Positions 39,426 through 48,480 are shown, counted from the stretch's first letter. The stretch is 64,000 nucleotides of DNA from Paeniglutamicibacter sulfureus (GCF_039535115.1 NZ_BAAAWO010000001.1:310001-374000), one strand, 5' to 3'. Notes: a model not told the origin generated them from the sequence alone. A program made the numbers and translations.

Positions 39426-41537
39426 TTACTTGGCGGCCGAGATGGAATCGAGGGCGGCGGCGGTGATGGCCTCCGCGGTGATCCCGAACTCGGTGAAGAG
39501 GCGCTTGTAGTCTGCCGAGGCGCCGTAGTGGTCAAGGGAGATGATGCGTCCGGCATCGCCCACCAGCTCGCGCCAGCCCTGGGCCACGCCGGCCTCGACC
39601 GAGACGCGGGCCTTGACGGCGGCGGGCAGCACGGATTCGCGGTAGGCGGCATCCTGTTGGTTGAACCATTCCAGGCACGGGATGGAGACCACGCGGGCGG
39701 CAACGCCCTGGGCCTGCAGGGCCTCGCGGGCCTCGATGGCCAGGGAGACCTCGGAGCCGGTTCCCAGCAGCAGCACCTCGGGGGCGACGACCTCGCCGTT
39801 GGCGGTGGCGTCGGCGAGCACATAGGCGCCCTTTTCGACACCCTCGGCCGAGCCGAAGCCCAGCTGTGCACGGTCGTAGACCGGGAGGTTCTGGCGAGAG
39901 AGGACGATGCCGGCGGGATTGGACGTGGTTTCCAGGATCTTCTTCCACGCGTAGGAGACCTCGTTGGCATCCGCCGGGCGGACCACGTCAAGGTTCGGGA
40001 TGGCGCGCAGGGAAGCCAGCTGCTCGACCGGCTGGTGCGTCGGTCCGTCCTCGCCCAGGCCGATGGAGTCGTGCGTCCACACGTAGATGGATGGCACGCC
40101 CATCAGCGCGGAGAGGCGGATGGCCGGGCGCTGGTAGTCGGAGAAGATCAGGAAGGTGCCCGAGTAGGCGCGGGTCGGGGAAGCCAGCGTGATGCCGTTG
40201 ACGATCGAGGCGGCAGCGTGCTCGCGGATGCCGAAGTGCAGCACCCGGCCGTAGGGGTTGCCCTTCCAGGAATCGGTGGAACGCGATTCCGGGATGAAGG
40301 ACGGTGCGCCCTCGATGGTGGTGTTGTTCGAGCCGGCCAGGTCGGCCGAGCCACCCCAGAGCTCGGGCAGTACGCCGGCGACGGCGTTGATGACCTTGCC
40401 GGAGGCCGAACGGGTGGCGACGTCCTTGCCGGGCTCGAAGACCGGCAGGTTCTCGTCCCAGCCGGCCGGCAGCTCGCCGGATTCCAGGCGCGCCAGCAGG
40501 GCGGCGTTTTCCGGGTTGGCGTTCGACCAGGCGTCGAAGCCTTCCTGCCAGGTGGCGCGGGCGGCGGTGCCGCGCTCCTGCACGGAGCGGGCGTGGGCCA
40601 GGACTTCGTCCGCGATCGCGAAGTTGGCTTCCGGGTCGAAGCCCAGGGCGGTCTTCAAGCCTGCAACCTCGGTGCCGCCGAGCTTGGAACCGTGGATGCC
40701 GCCGGTGTCGGCCTTGGTCGGCGAGGGCCAGCCAATGACGGTGCGCAGGGAAATGATCGAGGGACGGTTGCTCTCGGCCTTGGCGGCGCGCAGGGCGGCG
40801 TCGAGCTCGGCCAGGTCCTCGACGTAGTTCCCGGTCTTGGTCCAGTCCACGCGCTGGGTGTGCCAGCCGTAGGCCTCGTAGCGGCCGAGCACGTTTTCGG
40901 TGAACGCCACGTCGGTGTCGTCTTCGATGGAGATGTGGTTCTCGTCATAGACCACGACGAGATTGCCGAGTTCCTGGTGGCCGGCCAGCGAGGAGGCCTC
41001 GGAGGTGACGCCCTCCTGCAGGTCGCCGTCGGAGGCGATGACCCACACGGTGTGGTCGAAGGGGCTGGTGCCGGCGGGCGCGTCGGCGTCAAGCAGGCCG
41101 CGCATGCGGCGCTGGGCGTAGGCGAAGCCCACGGCCGAGGCCAGGCCCTGGCCGAGCGGACCGGTGGTGATTTCCACGCCGGCGGTGTGGCCGAATTCCG
41201 GGTGCCCGGGGGTCTTGGCGCCCCAGGTGCGCAGTGCCTCGAGGTCTTCGAGCTCCAGGCCGTAGCCGGAGAGGAAGAGCTGCAGGTACAGGGTCAGCGA
41301 GGTGTGCCCGGGGGAGAGCACGAAGCGGTCGCGGCCGATCCAGGCCGGATCGGACGGGTCGTGGCGCAGGTGCTGCTGGAAGAGCAGGTACGCGGCCGGG
41401 GCCAGCGAGATCGCCGTTCCGGGGTGGCCGTTTCCAACCTTCTCGACCGCATCCGCGGCGAGCACGCGGGCCGTGTCGACGGCTCGCTGGTCAAGATCGG
41501 TCCAAGCGAATTCGCTGTTTTCTGCTAGTGGCGCCAC
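39426..41537 (-). CDS. tkt: Transketolase
   Basis: A 703-residue thiamine diphosphate enzyme that moves two-carbon units. The N-terminal domain has KVGNGHPGTA, the cofactor motif SDGDLQEG...VVVYDENHISIE (GDG-X-N region), and the middle domain has HFGIREHAA and HDSIGLGEDGPTHQPVEQ. Complete. GTG start with GGGAGGA eight bases upstream. First gene of the pentose phosphate operon; a TAAGCT element at 41667-41672 (minus strand) is a possible promoter. Confidence 0.97.
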   Translation of the reverse strand: MAPLAENSEFAWTDLDQRAVDTARVLAADAVEKVGNGHPGTAISLAPAAYLLFQQHLRHDPSDPAWIGRDRFVLSPGHTSLTLYLQLFLSGYGLELEDLEALRTWGAKTPGHPEFGHTAGVEITTGPLGQGLASAVGFAYAQRRMRGLLDADAPAGTSPFDHTVWVIASDGDLQEGVTSEASSLAGHQELGNLVVVYDENHISIEDDTDVAFTENVLGRYEAYGWHTQRVDWTKTGNYVEDLAELDAALRAAKAESNRPSIISLRTVIGWPSPTKADTGGIHGSKLGGTEVAGLKTALGFDPEANFAIADEVLAHARSVQERGTAARATWQEGFDAWSNANPENAALLARLESGELPAGWDENLPVFEPGKDVATRSASGKVINAVAGVLPELWGGSADLAGSNNTTIEGAPSFIPESRSTDSWKGNPYGRVLHFGIREHAAASIVNGITLASPTRAYSGTFLIFSDYQRPAIRLSALMGVPSIYVWTHDSIGLGEDGPTHQPVEQLASLRAIPNLDVVRPADANEVSYAWKKILETTSNPAGIVLSRQNLPVYDRAQLGFGSAEGVEKGAYVLADATANGEVVAPEVLLLGTGSEVSLAIEAREALQAQGVAARVVSIPCLEWFNQQDAAYRESVLPAAVKARVSVEAGVAQGWRELVGDAGRIISLDHYGASADYKRLFTEFGITAEAITAAALDSISAAK

Positions 41538-41862
41538 GTTGTGGGTCCTCCCTGTACGGTGTGCATTTCAAAGTCATGTGGTTGCGGGGCATCCCGCCCT
41601 GTAAGCACAACGCCGCCGTCCATCCAATGATTCACGGGACGGTTTCGGCGGCGGCGCAACGGTTCCAGCTTAGCGCCATTCGCCTCAAATATGCCCGTTT
41701 GAGACCGCTTGTTGAGGCATGGCGAAAACTATTGTTGCCGGAGATTGCGGGCGGGCGCGCCCGCGTGTCGCCCGCGCGGAAAGATCGCGGCCCATTTCTA
41801 CGTGCTGTAAAAGGGTATGCTAGAGGGTGATTGTCCTTATTGACCCCCGTAGAACTGAGTAG
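41538..41862. promoter_or_regulatory. Divergent intergenic region between tkt and ctaB
   Basis: 325 bp without a gene. It holds a candidate tkt -10 box (TAAGCT on the minus strand, 41667-41672), a perfect 14-bp palindrome GCGGGCGCGCCCGC (41751-41764), and a TATGCT box (41816-41821) about 41 bases before the ctaB ATG. None has a convincing -35 box, so promoter calls are tentative. Confidence 0.35.
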
Positions 41863-42843
41863 ATGTCTGTGAAGACCGTGTCCGTTGACTCCGCAACGAG
41901 GGCCCGTGCAGCTCGTCAGCCGAATGAATCGGTTGGCGACTTCGTGTCGCGAAAGGCCAAGGCCTATGTGGCCCTGACCAAGCCTCGCGTCATTGAACTC
42001 CTGCTCGTGACCACGCTGCCGACCATGATGTTCGCCGAACGCGGTTTCCCCTCGATTTCGCTGGTGCTGGCCACCTTGCTGGGTGGGGCCATGGCTGCCG
42101 GGGCATCTGGCTCCTTCAACTGCTACATCGACCGCGACATGGACAAGGTCATGAAGCGCACCAAGGGGCGCCCGCTGGTCACCGGCGAGGTCACCCCGCG
42201 CGAGGCGTTGATCTTCTCCTACGCACTTGGCTTCGCGTCGCTGGCGGTGCTCTGGTTCGGAACGAACCCGCTGACCACCGCACTCGGCCTGGCTGCAATC
42301 CTCTTCTACGTGGTGCTGTACACGCTGATCCTCAAGCGCCGGACCGCACAGAACATCGTATGGGGCGGGATCGCCGGCTGCATGCCCGTGCTCATTGCCT
42401 GGGCAGCGGTCACCAACAAGATCGAATGGCCCGCCATCATCTTGTTCCTGATCATCTTCCTGTGGACCCCGCCGCACTACTGGCCGCTGTCCATGAAGTA
42501 CGCCGACGACTACAACGCCGCACGGGTGCCGATGCTCGGTGCGATTTCCAGTGCCCGCCGGGTCTCGGTGCAGGTTGTCCTGTACGCCTGGGCCACGCTG
42601 GTCTGCTCGCTGCTGTTGGTCCCGATGGGCTACGCAGGCATCGTCTACACCGTGCTGGCCGGCGTCTCGGGCCTGTGGTTCGTCTACGAGTGCCACGTGC
42701 TCTACCGCGAGGCCCAGCGCGACCATGAGCCGGCGGACATGAACAAGAAGGCCATGAAGGTCTTCCACATCTCCATCACGTACCTGACGCTCGTCTTCGT
42801 CGCCCTGGCCATCGACCCGTTCGTGGGCGGCCCGCTCTTCTAG
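41863..42843 (+). CDS. ctaB: Protoheme IX farnesyltransferase (heme O synthase)
   Basis: A 326-residue integral membrane prenyltransferase that adds a farnesyl group to heme b for cytochrome oxidase. The first Asp-rich motif is [20 protein letters not shown] (about 86-105) and the second region is [13 protein letters not shown]; about nine helices are visible. It is divergent from tkt and convergent with ctaA, which makes heme A from its product. No clear ribosome-binding site is seen before the ATG. Confidence 0.95.
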   Translation: MSVKTVSVDSATRARAARQPNESVGDFVSRKAKAYVALTKPRVIELLLVTTLPTMMFAERGFPSISLVLATLLGGAMAAGASGSFNCYIDRDMDKVMKRTKGRPLVTGEVTPREALIFSYALGFASLAVLWFGTNPLTTALGLAAILFYVVLYTLILKRRTAQNIVWGGIAGCMPVLIAWAAVTNKIEWPAIILFLIIFLWTPPHYWPLSMKYADDYNAARVPMLGAISSARRVSVQVVLYAWATLVCSLLLVPMGYAGIVYTVLAGVSGLWFVYECHVLYREAQRDHEPADMNKKAMKVFHISITYLTLVFVALAIDPFVGGPLF

Positions 42844-42876
42844 GAAACACGCCAGGGACAAGGCCGAAGCACCGAT

Positions 42877-42910
42877 GGCGGCTCGCACGGGGAAACCCGG
42901 GCGGGCCGCC
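42877..42910 (+). terminator. Terminator of ctaB
   Basis: GGCGGCTCGCACGGG and CCCGGGCGGGCCGCC form a stem with a GAAA loop and one mismatch, followed by TTCTCGTT. The rest of 42844-43136 shows no convincing gene. Confidence 0.7.
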
Positions 42911-43108
42911 TTCTCGTTGCCCGGCAGTTTCTTCCACGGGCCTTGCGGGGCGGTTCCCCGTCTGACCGGCGTGGCTTGCCGCGCTCGTTCCCGCTGCCTG
43001 GTCCACGGGCGATCGGCGTGGAACTGACTTCCGGATATTGCGCGACCGCGAAAACGCCGGCAGGGAGCTCCGGCAGGGAGACCTGGCGGCGACATGCGGT
43101 GCAACGCA

Positions 43109-43122
43109 AAACGCCCGCCTGC
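43109..43122 (-). terminator. Distal half of the split ctaA terminator
   Basis: AAACGCCCGCCTGC here is the exact reverse complement of GCAGGCGGGCGTTT at 44833-44846 on the other side of the insertion sequence. In the ctaA direction this arm is followed by TTTTGC, the normal end of a terminator. Confidence 0.75.
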
Positions 43123-43132
43123 GCCTTGAATT

Positions 43133-43136
43133 CTAG
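43133..43136. repeat. Target-site duplication CTAG, left
   Basis: CTAG directly precedes the left terminal repeat and is repeated at 44815-44818. Confidence 0.75.
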
Positions 43137-43152
43137 GGATCGTTGCAACACC
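43137..43152. repeat. Left terminal inverted repeat
   Basis: GGATCGTTGCAACACC matches the reverse complement of the right end (CGGTCGTTGCAACACC) at 14 of 16 positions. Confidence 0.75.
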
Positions 43153-43158
43153 AGGTGG

Positions 43159-44772
43159 CTAGGCTGCCAACAGTAGTTCACGCAGGCGCTCGGTCGGGGT
43201 ATCCCAGCCGAGCGTTTTGCGTGGACGTCCATTGAGCAGGCGAGCGACCCGCTCGAGTTCCTCGGGACCATGGACGCCGAGGTCAGTTCCTTTAGGGAAG
43301 TATTGGCGCAGCAACCCGTTCGTGTTCTCGTTGGATCCGCGCTGCCAGGGGCTGGCTGGATCGCAGAAGTAGACATCCATGTCCGTGGCCATGGAGAAAG
43401 CCTTGTGCGTCGCCATCTCGGCGCCCTGGTCCCAGGTCAGGGACCCTCTCAGCAGCTCGGGCAGCCCACCCATGCTCTTGATCAGGCCGTCGCGAACGGT
43501 TGCGGCGGTGTGATCACCGTCGAGGTGAACGAGCATGACAAAACGGGTAGTTCGCTCGACCAGAGTCGCAATCGCGGACTGATTCAGCGTCCCCGTGATC
43601 AGGTCCCCTTCCCAGTGCCCTGGCACGGCACGGTCCTCAATTTCGGCGGGACGCTCGGAGATGTTGATCATCGGGTCCCGGAACCGGCTGGTGCGCTTCT
43701 CCGGATCGGTGCGTGGCTTGCGGCGAGTTCGGCCGGTCCTTAACGCTGTGGCCACCTCTCGCTTGAGACCGCCACGGGCCTGGAAGTAGAGAGCCTGATA
43801 GATCGTTTCAGCGCACACGTGAAACTCCAACCTGTCGGGGAGCATCTTCCTCAGCCTGTTACTGATTTGCTCCGGTGACCAGCCTAGAAGCAACTTGGCC
43901 CCCACGTATTTTCGTAAGGTTCCCTCGCAAGAGAGCTTGCTGGTCTTGGGTCGTGGTCGGCGTTTGGCCGCTGCACGGTGCGCAGCATAGGGCTGGTAGC
44001 CGTTGGGACCGGTGTTGCGGCGGATCTCCCGGCTCACCGTCGAGACCGGCCGTCCTAGCGCCCTGGCGATGGCACGCATCGAGGAGTCGACCGCGAGCAG
44101 GTCTCGGATCTGCTCGCGTTCGGAAAGGGAGAGGTAGCGGTCGCTGATTGGTTTCTCCAGCGCGGCAAGCCCTGGAAACGGAGCCATGAAGGACGAACCC
44201 TCGACTGGATTATAAGTAGTCACCCCTTGTTTGTAGTCGACAACCCGACCGTCCGGGTAATAGCGTCGGTCGCCGGTCTTGCGAATGCCGGCGTCCCATT
44301 CCTTTGACGTGGTTACGTGAACCCCAACGGACGTGGCAGCCTCCCGGCGAGATAGACCGGTGCCGCGCAGTCGCAGGAACTCTTCCCGTTTGCCGGCATG
44401 GGTCCCCTTCACGGCCGCTCCGGACTTGTATGCCCATTGGAAACAGGTGCCTGCGGGGATACCGACCTCGCGGGCGGCAACCGAAACGTTGCCAAGTCGC
44501 GCCAGCGCGGTGAAGAACTGGTCTTTCTGCTCCTGGGTGTATTTGGCCTTCTTCTTGCCGCGGGCGCCATGGACTGAGGATTTGATGCCTGGGGTGAGTT
44601 CGCGGGCCCACTGGTAGCACTTATTTGGATTGAACCCGAGCTCCGCGGCTGCAGCAGATACGTTCCGGGTCCGGTCCAAGACACTCAGGAATCGGTCGTG
44701 GTCCTCGGCCGAGTACTTCCGGGGCGTTGAAGGATTCTTATCGGTTGGTGATTTCTTCGTTAAAGACGACAC
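43159..44772 (-). CDS. IS30-family DDE transposase
   Basis: A transposase of about 537 residues from the GTG at 44772 (GGGAG about 12 bases upstream); the same frame is open to a TTG at 44808. The catalytic triad is Asp in GHWEGDLITG, Asp in SLTWDQGAEM and Glu in RGSNENTNGLLRQYFPKG, with D-E spacing of 34. The N-terminal half carries four helix-turn-helix-like units: RNVSAAAAELG, GNVSVAAREVG, LSRREAATSVG and SSMRAIARALGRPVSTVSREI. This is more than the one or two usual for the family. The frame is intact, so the element may be active. Confidence 0.92.
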   Translation of the reverse strand: MSSLTKKSPTDKNPSTPRKYSAEDHDRFLSVLDRTRNVSAAAAELGFNPNKCYQWARELTPGIKSSVHGARGKKKAKYTQEQKDQFFTALARLGNVSVAAREVGIPAGTCFQWAYKSGAAVKGTHAGKREEFLRLRGTGLSRREAATSVGVHVTTSKEWDAGIRKTGDRRYYPDGRVVDYKQGVTTYNPVEGSSFMAPFPGLAALEKPISDRYLSLSEREQIRDLLAVDSSMRAIARALGRPVSTVSREIRRNTGPNGYQPYAAHRAAAKRRPRPKTSKLSCEGTLRKYVGAKLLLGWSPEQISNRLRKMLPDRLEFHVCAETIYQALYFQARGGLKREVATALRTGRTRRKPRTDPEKRTSRFRDPMINISERPAEIEDRAVPGHWEGDLITGTLNQSAIATLVERTTRFVMLVHLDGDHTAATVRDGLIKSMGGLPELLRGSLTWDQGAEMATHKAFSMATDMDVYFCDPASPWQRGSNENTNGLLRQYFPKGTDLGVHGPEELERVARLLNGRPRKTLGWDTPTERLRELLLAA

Positions 44773-44814
44773 GGTCGTTGCAACTCCCAAAGATCTGGGG
44801 TGTTGCAACGACCG
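44772..44814. repeat. Long palindrome at the right end of the IS
   Basis: CGGTCGTTGCAAC (44772-44784) is the exact inverse of GTTGCAACGACCG (44802-44814), and the centre adds CCCA/TGGG. RNA read through from ctaA would fold here over the transposase ribosome-binding site and start. Confidence 0.75.
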
Positions 44815-44818
44815 CTAG
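44815..44818. repeat. Target-site duplication CTAG, right
   Basis: Second copy of the 4-bp duplication, directly after the right terminal repeat. Confidence 0.75.
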
Positions 44819-44832
44819 AACTCGCCCGCGAT

Positions 44833-44846
44833 GCAGGCGGGCGTTT
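44833..44846 (-). terminator. Proximal half of the split ctaA terminator
   Basis: GCAGGCGGGCGTTT lies 24 bases after the ctaA stop and pairs with 43109-43122, now 1.7 kb away because of the insertion. Confidence 0.75.
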
Positions 44847-44869
44847 GCTGAACGAAGGGGGGGGAGGTC

Positions 44870-45802
44870 CTAGAAGGGGAACTTCCCGGTGGTCCGGTCC
44901 CAGACGTTGGCGGCTGCCGCTGCCAGCAGCGATGCCCCGAGCATGTGGGCCAGCACCAGGAGGATCGGCAGGCCGGTGAAGTGCTGGACGTAGCCGATAA
45001 CGCCCTGCAGCAGCACGACTCCGGCCATCAGCAACAGCGGATTGCGCAGCTTCACGTCCGTGGCCCGGCGGAATGCCAGCACCAGGGCAACGACGTTCGC
45101 TGCGACCAGCAGGTAGACCGGAACCACGTGGATCCGCGTGACGATGTACGGGTCGAACATGTGGCGCGGGGCATCCGCGTCCCCGGCGTGCGGGCCGGTC
45201 CCGGTGACGATGGTGCCCAGCACCAGAGCCAGCGCCGAGGTGGCGAAGATGGTCCAGGCAAGGAAACGCTGCGTGGATCCGGCGGGCGTCCCCAGCGAGG
45301 ATTCGCCGCGGCGCAGGGCGCCGGTGCGGTTGACCAGCAGGGTGGCGGCCATGACCAGGGCAGCCGAGACCAGGAAGTGCAGGGACACCACCCACGGGTT
45401 CAGGTTGGACCAGACGGTGATGCCGCCGATGACCGCCTGGGCGGGGATGACCGCGAGCAGCGCGATCGACAGGCGGTAGATGGTCCTGTGGGTGGAGCGC
45501 ATGCGCCAGATCGACACGATCATGGCCACCGCGATGGCCGCGAGGATGAAGGTGAGCAGGCGGTTGCCGAACTCGATGAGTCCGTGGATGCCCATTTCCG
45601 CAACCGGGGTCATGGATCCGGGCACGCAGTTGGGCCACTGCGAGCAGCCCAGCCCCGACTTGGTCAGGCGCACGGCGCCGCCGGTGACGATGATGCCGAT
45701 CTGGGATGCGAGGGACGCAATGGCCAGGCGGTGCACCGTGGAGTTCACGGTGGCGGGCAACTTGTCCGTCCAGCGGTTGGCGGCGGGGGAGGTGGTGCTC
45801 AT
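44870..45802 (-). CDS. ctaA: Heme A synthase
   Basis: A 310-residue membrane protein that oxidises heme O to heme A for the aa3-type cytochrome oxidase. About eight helices, with heme-ligand His in EMGIHGLIEFGNR and SLHFLVSA in the first half and RIHVVPVYL and LAHMLGASL in the second; the Cys pair in the first extracytoplasmic loop is visible in LGCSQWPNCVPG. The ATG at 45802 is preferred (GGAG nine bases upstream). It is the last gene of an operon with the ABC transporter genes. Confidence 0.93.
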   Translation of the reverse strand: MSTTSPAANRWTDKLPATVNSTVHRLAIASLASQIGIIVTGGAVRLTKSGLGCSQWPNCVPGSMTPVAEMGIHGLIEFGNRLLTFILAAIAVAMIVSIWRMRSTHRTIYRLSIALLAVIPAQAVIGGITVWSNLNPWVVSLHFLVSAALVMAATLLVNRTGALRRGESSLGTPAGSTQRFLAWTIFATSALALVLGTIVTGTGPHAGDADAPRHMFDPYIVTRIHVVPVYLLVAANVVALVLAFRRATDVKLRNPLLLMAGVVLLQGVIGYVQHFTGLPILLVLAHMLGASLLAAAAANVWDRTTGKFPF

Positions 45803-45821
45803 GGTGTTGTGCTCCAGGATT

Positions 45822-46595
45822 CTAGTTCCACTTGAACCAGCGTGTTGCGGCGAAACCGGCAATGATTGTCCATGCCAGCAGGATGAGGATTCCGGCGACC
45901 GAGGTGGTTCCGGCGATCAGGGCCGCCCGCAGGGAATCACCCAGGGCGGCGGAGGGCAGTAGGTCGACGATCGGCTGCAGGTATGCAGGTGCCCGGTTGC
46001 TGGGGAACAGGATCCCCCCGACCGCGGCCAGCAATACCCAGGCAAGGTTGGTGATGGCCAGGGTGGCCTCGGGGCGCACGGTGCCGGCGACCAGCAACCC
46101 GAGGGCGGTAAACGCCGCGGCGCCCAGCACCAGCAGGGCAATGGCCCAGCCGATGCCAGCCGGCGCCGGCCGCCACCCCAGCAGCAGGGCGGTGCCGCCG
46201 ATGACGACGACCTGGAGGAACAGGACCACCAGGACCGCTATGACCTTGCCGTAAATCAGACCGGCGCGGCCCAGCGGAGTCGTTGAAAGGAAGCGCAGCA
46301 CCCCGTAGCGGCGGTCGAAACCGGTGGCGATGCCCTGCCCGGTGAACGCGGTGGACACCACGCACAGGGCCAGAACCCCGGGGGCTGCGGCGTCGATGGG
46401 CTTGGCGGCGACGTCCTTGAGCAGGTCGGTGAAGACCAGGCCGAAGAGCGCCATGAGCGGCAAGACCACGGCAACGACGAGTTGTTCCCCGTTGCTGATC
46501 ATGCCCATGGTCTCGTAGCGCCCCTGGAGCAGGATGCGCTTGAGGGTTCCCTGGGCGTTGGCGGCCGCCGGCGCGGCCTGCATGCTAGTTGGCAT
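45822..46595 (-). CDS. ABC-2 type transporter permease
   Basis: A 257-residue membrane protein with six hydrophobic segments and an N-terminal cytoplasmic tail, as expected for ABC-2 exporter permeases. It follows its ATPase with an 11-base overlap and precedes ctaA. The adjacency to ctaA and sufR is common in actinobacteria, and a link to heme or oxidase assembly has been suggested by context only. ATG 46595 has AAGGGA five bases upstream; ATG 46583 is an alternative. Confidence 0.85.
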   Translation of the reverse strand: MPTSMQAAPAAANAQGTLKRILLQGRYETMGMISNGEQLVVAVVLPLMALFGLVFTDLLKDVAAKPIDAAAPGVLALCVVSTAFTGQGIATGFDRRYGVLRFLSTTPLGRAGLIYGKVIAVLVVLFLQVVVIGGTALLLGWRPAPAGIGWAIALLVLGAAAFTALGLLVAGTVRPEATLAITNLAWVLLAAVGGILFPSNRAPAYLQPIVDLLPSAALGDSLRAALIAGTTSVAGILILLAWTIIAGFAATRWFKWN

Positions 46596-47541
46596 TGTTT
46601 CCCTTGTCGGCAATCTCCAGGAACACGTCTTCAAGAGTTCGCGGTTGCATTGTCAGTGCGTGGGGCAGGACGCCCTCGCGGGACCACCACGTCGTCAGTT
46701 CCGCCAGGTCCCCGGGGGAGCGCACGCCGTCGAGGCGGTAGTGCCCGGGGGAGGCCTCGGTGAGGGTGAGGTGCGGCGGCAGCGGAGGCGGGACCATGGC
46801 TGCCGCGGCGGTGAAGTCAACGGCCTGGGTCGCGGTCTCCTGGTCGGCATGGGCGGTGAGTTCCGCGACAGTTCCCTGGGCCACGTTGCGTCCCTCGTGA
46901 ATGATGTAGACGTAGTCGGAAAGCTTCTGCGCGTCTTCCATGAGATGGGTGGTCAGCACGATGCATTTGCCTGCCTCGCGCAGCTCGCCGATCAGGTCGA
47001 AGACCACGTGGCGCGATTGCGGGTCCAGCCCGGCGCTCGGCTCGTCGAGGAAGACAACTTCCGGATCCCCGGCCAGGGCGGCGGCCAGGGCCACCCGCTG
47101 CTTCTGGCCGCCAGAGAGCCGGCGGATGGAGGTAGTGGCAAACTCGTTGATGCCCAGGCGCTCGATGAGGGCGTCAAGGTCCGCCGGGTGGCGGTAGAAC
47201 GAGGCGACGTGGCGCAGCAGCGGGATCGGGCGCAGCGACGGCGGCAGCCCGCCGTCCTGCAGCATGACGCCCACGCGCGAACGCAATGCCGGGCTGGCGC
47301 CGTAGGGATCCTCGCCCAACAACCGGACTGTGCCCCCGTTGGGGCGCAGCAGGCCCTGCGCACAGCCAAGGGTGGTGGACTTCCCGGCTCCGTTGGAACC
47401 CAGCAGCGTGGTGACGGTTCCGGGGTCGGCCTTGAGGCTGATGCCGTACAAGACGCGCATCATGCGGCCATCCAGGGCGGGGACGGGACCGAAATCTTTG
47501 AGCAAGTCCTCGATGACGAGACTTGGAGACACATTGGACAC
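46585..47541 (-). CDS. ABC transporter ATP-binding protein
   Basis: A 318-residue ATPase with Walker A LLGSNGAGKST (about 46-56), signature RLSGGQKQRVALA, Walker B VVFLDEPSAGLD and the switch His in LTTHLMED. A C-terminal extension of about 100 residues follows the nucleotide-binding domain. It drives the ABC-2 permease encoded next. The GTG at 47541 lies six bases from a TAGAAT box; no ribosome-binding site is seen. Confidence 0.92.
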   Translation of the reverse strand: MSNVSPSLVIEDLLKDFGPVPALDGRMMRVLYGISLKADPGTVTTLLGSNGAGKSTTLGCAQGLLRPNGGTVRLLGEDPYGASPALRSRVGVMLQDGGLPPSLRPIPLLRHVASFYRHPADLDALIERLGINEFATTSIRRLSGGQKQRVALAAALAGDPEVVFLDEPSAGLDPQSRHVVFDLIGELREAGKCIVLTTHLMEDAQKLSDYVYIIHEGRNVAQGTVAELTAHADQETATQAVDFTAAAAMVPPPLPPHLTLTEASPGHYRLDGVRSPGDLAELTTWWSREGVLPHALTMQPRTLEDVFLEIADKGNNAN

Positions 47542-47547
47542 CCAGTT

Positions 47548-47553
47548 ATTCTA
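47548..47553 (-). promoter_or_regulatory. -10 box (TAGAAT) of the ABC transporter/ctaA operon
   Basis: On the minus strand TAGAAT is followed by AACTGG and the GTG start, spacing six. Confidence 0.55.
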
Positions 47554-47691
47554 GGCCAGGTAGAACTGAGGCGGAGCCGGATGTGGCCCCGGTCTCCACG
47601 GCGCACGGTCCCGGCGCCGCCGCGTTACGCCGGTGGCGAGGTAAGCAATGCCTTACTAGACGGGCTGGCTGGATTAGCGCATGCTTGTGTT

Positions 47692-48480
47692 GTGTATTCA
47701 TCGAATCAGACAGTGCCGGTCGGCGACGCCCCGGCACACAACATTCCCGCGACAGGGGAAGCCGAAGAACGCACCCGCGACCGAGTCCTGTATTCCGTGT
47801 TGGAAGACGGCCCGGTCAGCGCCGCCGAACTGGGCGAGCGCCTGGGCTTTACCCCTGCAGCCGTCCGTCGCCACCTCGATGCGCTCTCCAAGCAGGGGCT
47901 CGTCGAGGTCAAGCTCGTGGCCAACCAGCGCACCGGCGCCGGTCGGCCTTCACGCCGCTATGTGCTGTCACACCGCGGCCAAACCAAAATGGGCAACGAC
48001 TACCTGGATATCGCCACCGATGCACTGGCCGAACTTGGCCGGGCCGCCGGACCGGCAGCCGTCGAGGCCTTTGCCGCCCGTCGCTTTGCGAGCATGGAAC
48101 GGCGCTACCGTCCCGTGGTCGCCGAGATCGAGGGCCTCGAGGAACGCGCCGAGGCGCTGAGCGAGGCCTTGAGTGCGGATGGCTTCGTTGCCTCCACCCG
48201 CAAGGTCGGCGCAGATTCGCCGACCGCCACCATGCTCAGCGTCCAGCTGTGCCAGGGGCACTGCCCCATCCAAGATTTGGCTCGGGAATTCCCCGTCTTT
48301 TGCGAGATGGAAACCCAGGCCTTTTCCCGTCTGCTGGGTGTCGATGTGCGAAGGCTCTCGACACTTGCCAGCGGCGGGCATGTGTGTACGACCCACGTTC
48401 CCGTGGGCCGGAACCAAACTCCTCAGCGCGCTGAGAAGAGAACTCGAATCAAGATTACGAAGCAGGAGAGGCCGCGATGA
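47692..48480 (+). CDS. sufR: SufR-type iron-sulfur transcriptional regulator
   Basis: A 262-residue regulator with an N-terminal winged helix ([37 protein letters not shown], about 35-71) and a C-terminal Fe-S sensor region with Cys187, Cys191, Cys204 and Cys232 (LCQGHC...FPVFC...HVC). SufR represses the suf operon when its cluster is loaded. The GTG at 47692 is the most likely start. A short inverted repeat GTAAG-N6-CTTAC at 47641-47656 upstream could be an operator. The TGA stop overlaps the sufB ATG. Confidence 0.9.
   Translation: MYSSNQTVPVGDAPAHNIPATGEAEERTRDRVLYSVLEDGPVSAAELGERLGFTPAAVRRHLDALSKQGLVEVKLVANQRTGAGRPSRRYVLSHRGQTKMGNDYLDIATDALAELGRAAGPAAVEAFAARRFASMERRYRPVVAEIEGLEERAEALSEALSADGFVASTRKVGADSPTATMLSVQLCQGHCPIQDLAREFPVFCEMETQAFSRLLGVDVRRLSTLASGGHVCTTHVPVGRNQTPQRAEKRTRIKITKQERPR

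Larger units (their letters stand above)
43137..44814 (-). mobile_element. IS30-family insertion sequence, apparently complete
   Basis: 1678 bp bounded by 16-bp imperfect inverted repeats and a 4-bp CTAG duplication, with one intact transposase gene. Removing it and one CTAG restores a near-palindromic target (GAATTCTAGAACTC) in the loop of a terminator hairpin. IS30-family elements are known to prefer palindromic targets. The right end contains a further 13-bp inverted copy of its terminal sequence (44772-44784). Confidence 0.88.

Noticed and set aside
38478..41528. A 1016-codon open frame on the plus strand
   Set aside because: It is antisense to tal and tkt, which are clear full-length genes. 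Such long frames arise in G+C-rich DNA because stop codons are rare in the opposite frame; the product has low-complexity Gly/Val/Gln composition.
41751..41764. Palindrome GCGGGCGCGCCCGC as an operator
   Set aside because: Short G+C-only palindromes are expected by chance in this composition, and no matching site was seen elsewhere.
42840..43376. Minus-strand frame of 178 codons between ctaB and the IS, with a CxxC pair
   Set aside because: It crosses the IS boundary and the ctaB terminator, has no start signal, and ends inside the ctaB stop; likely fortuitous.
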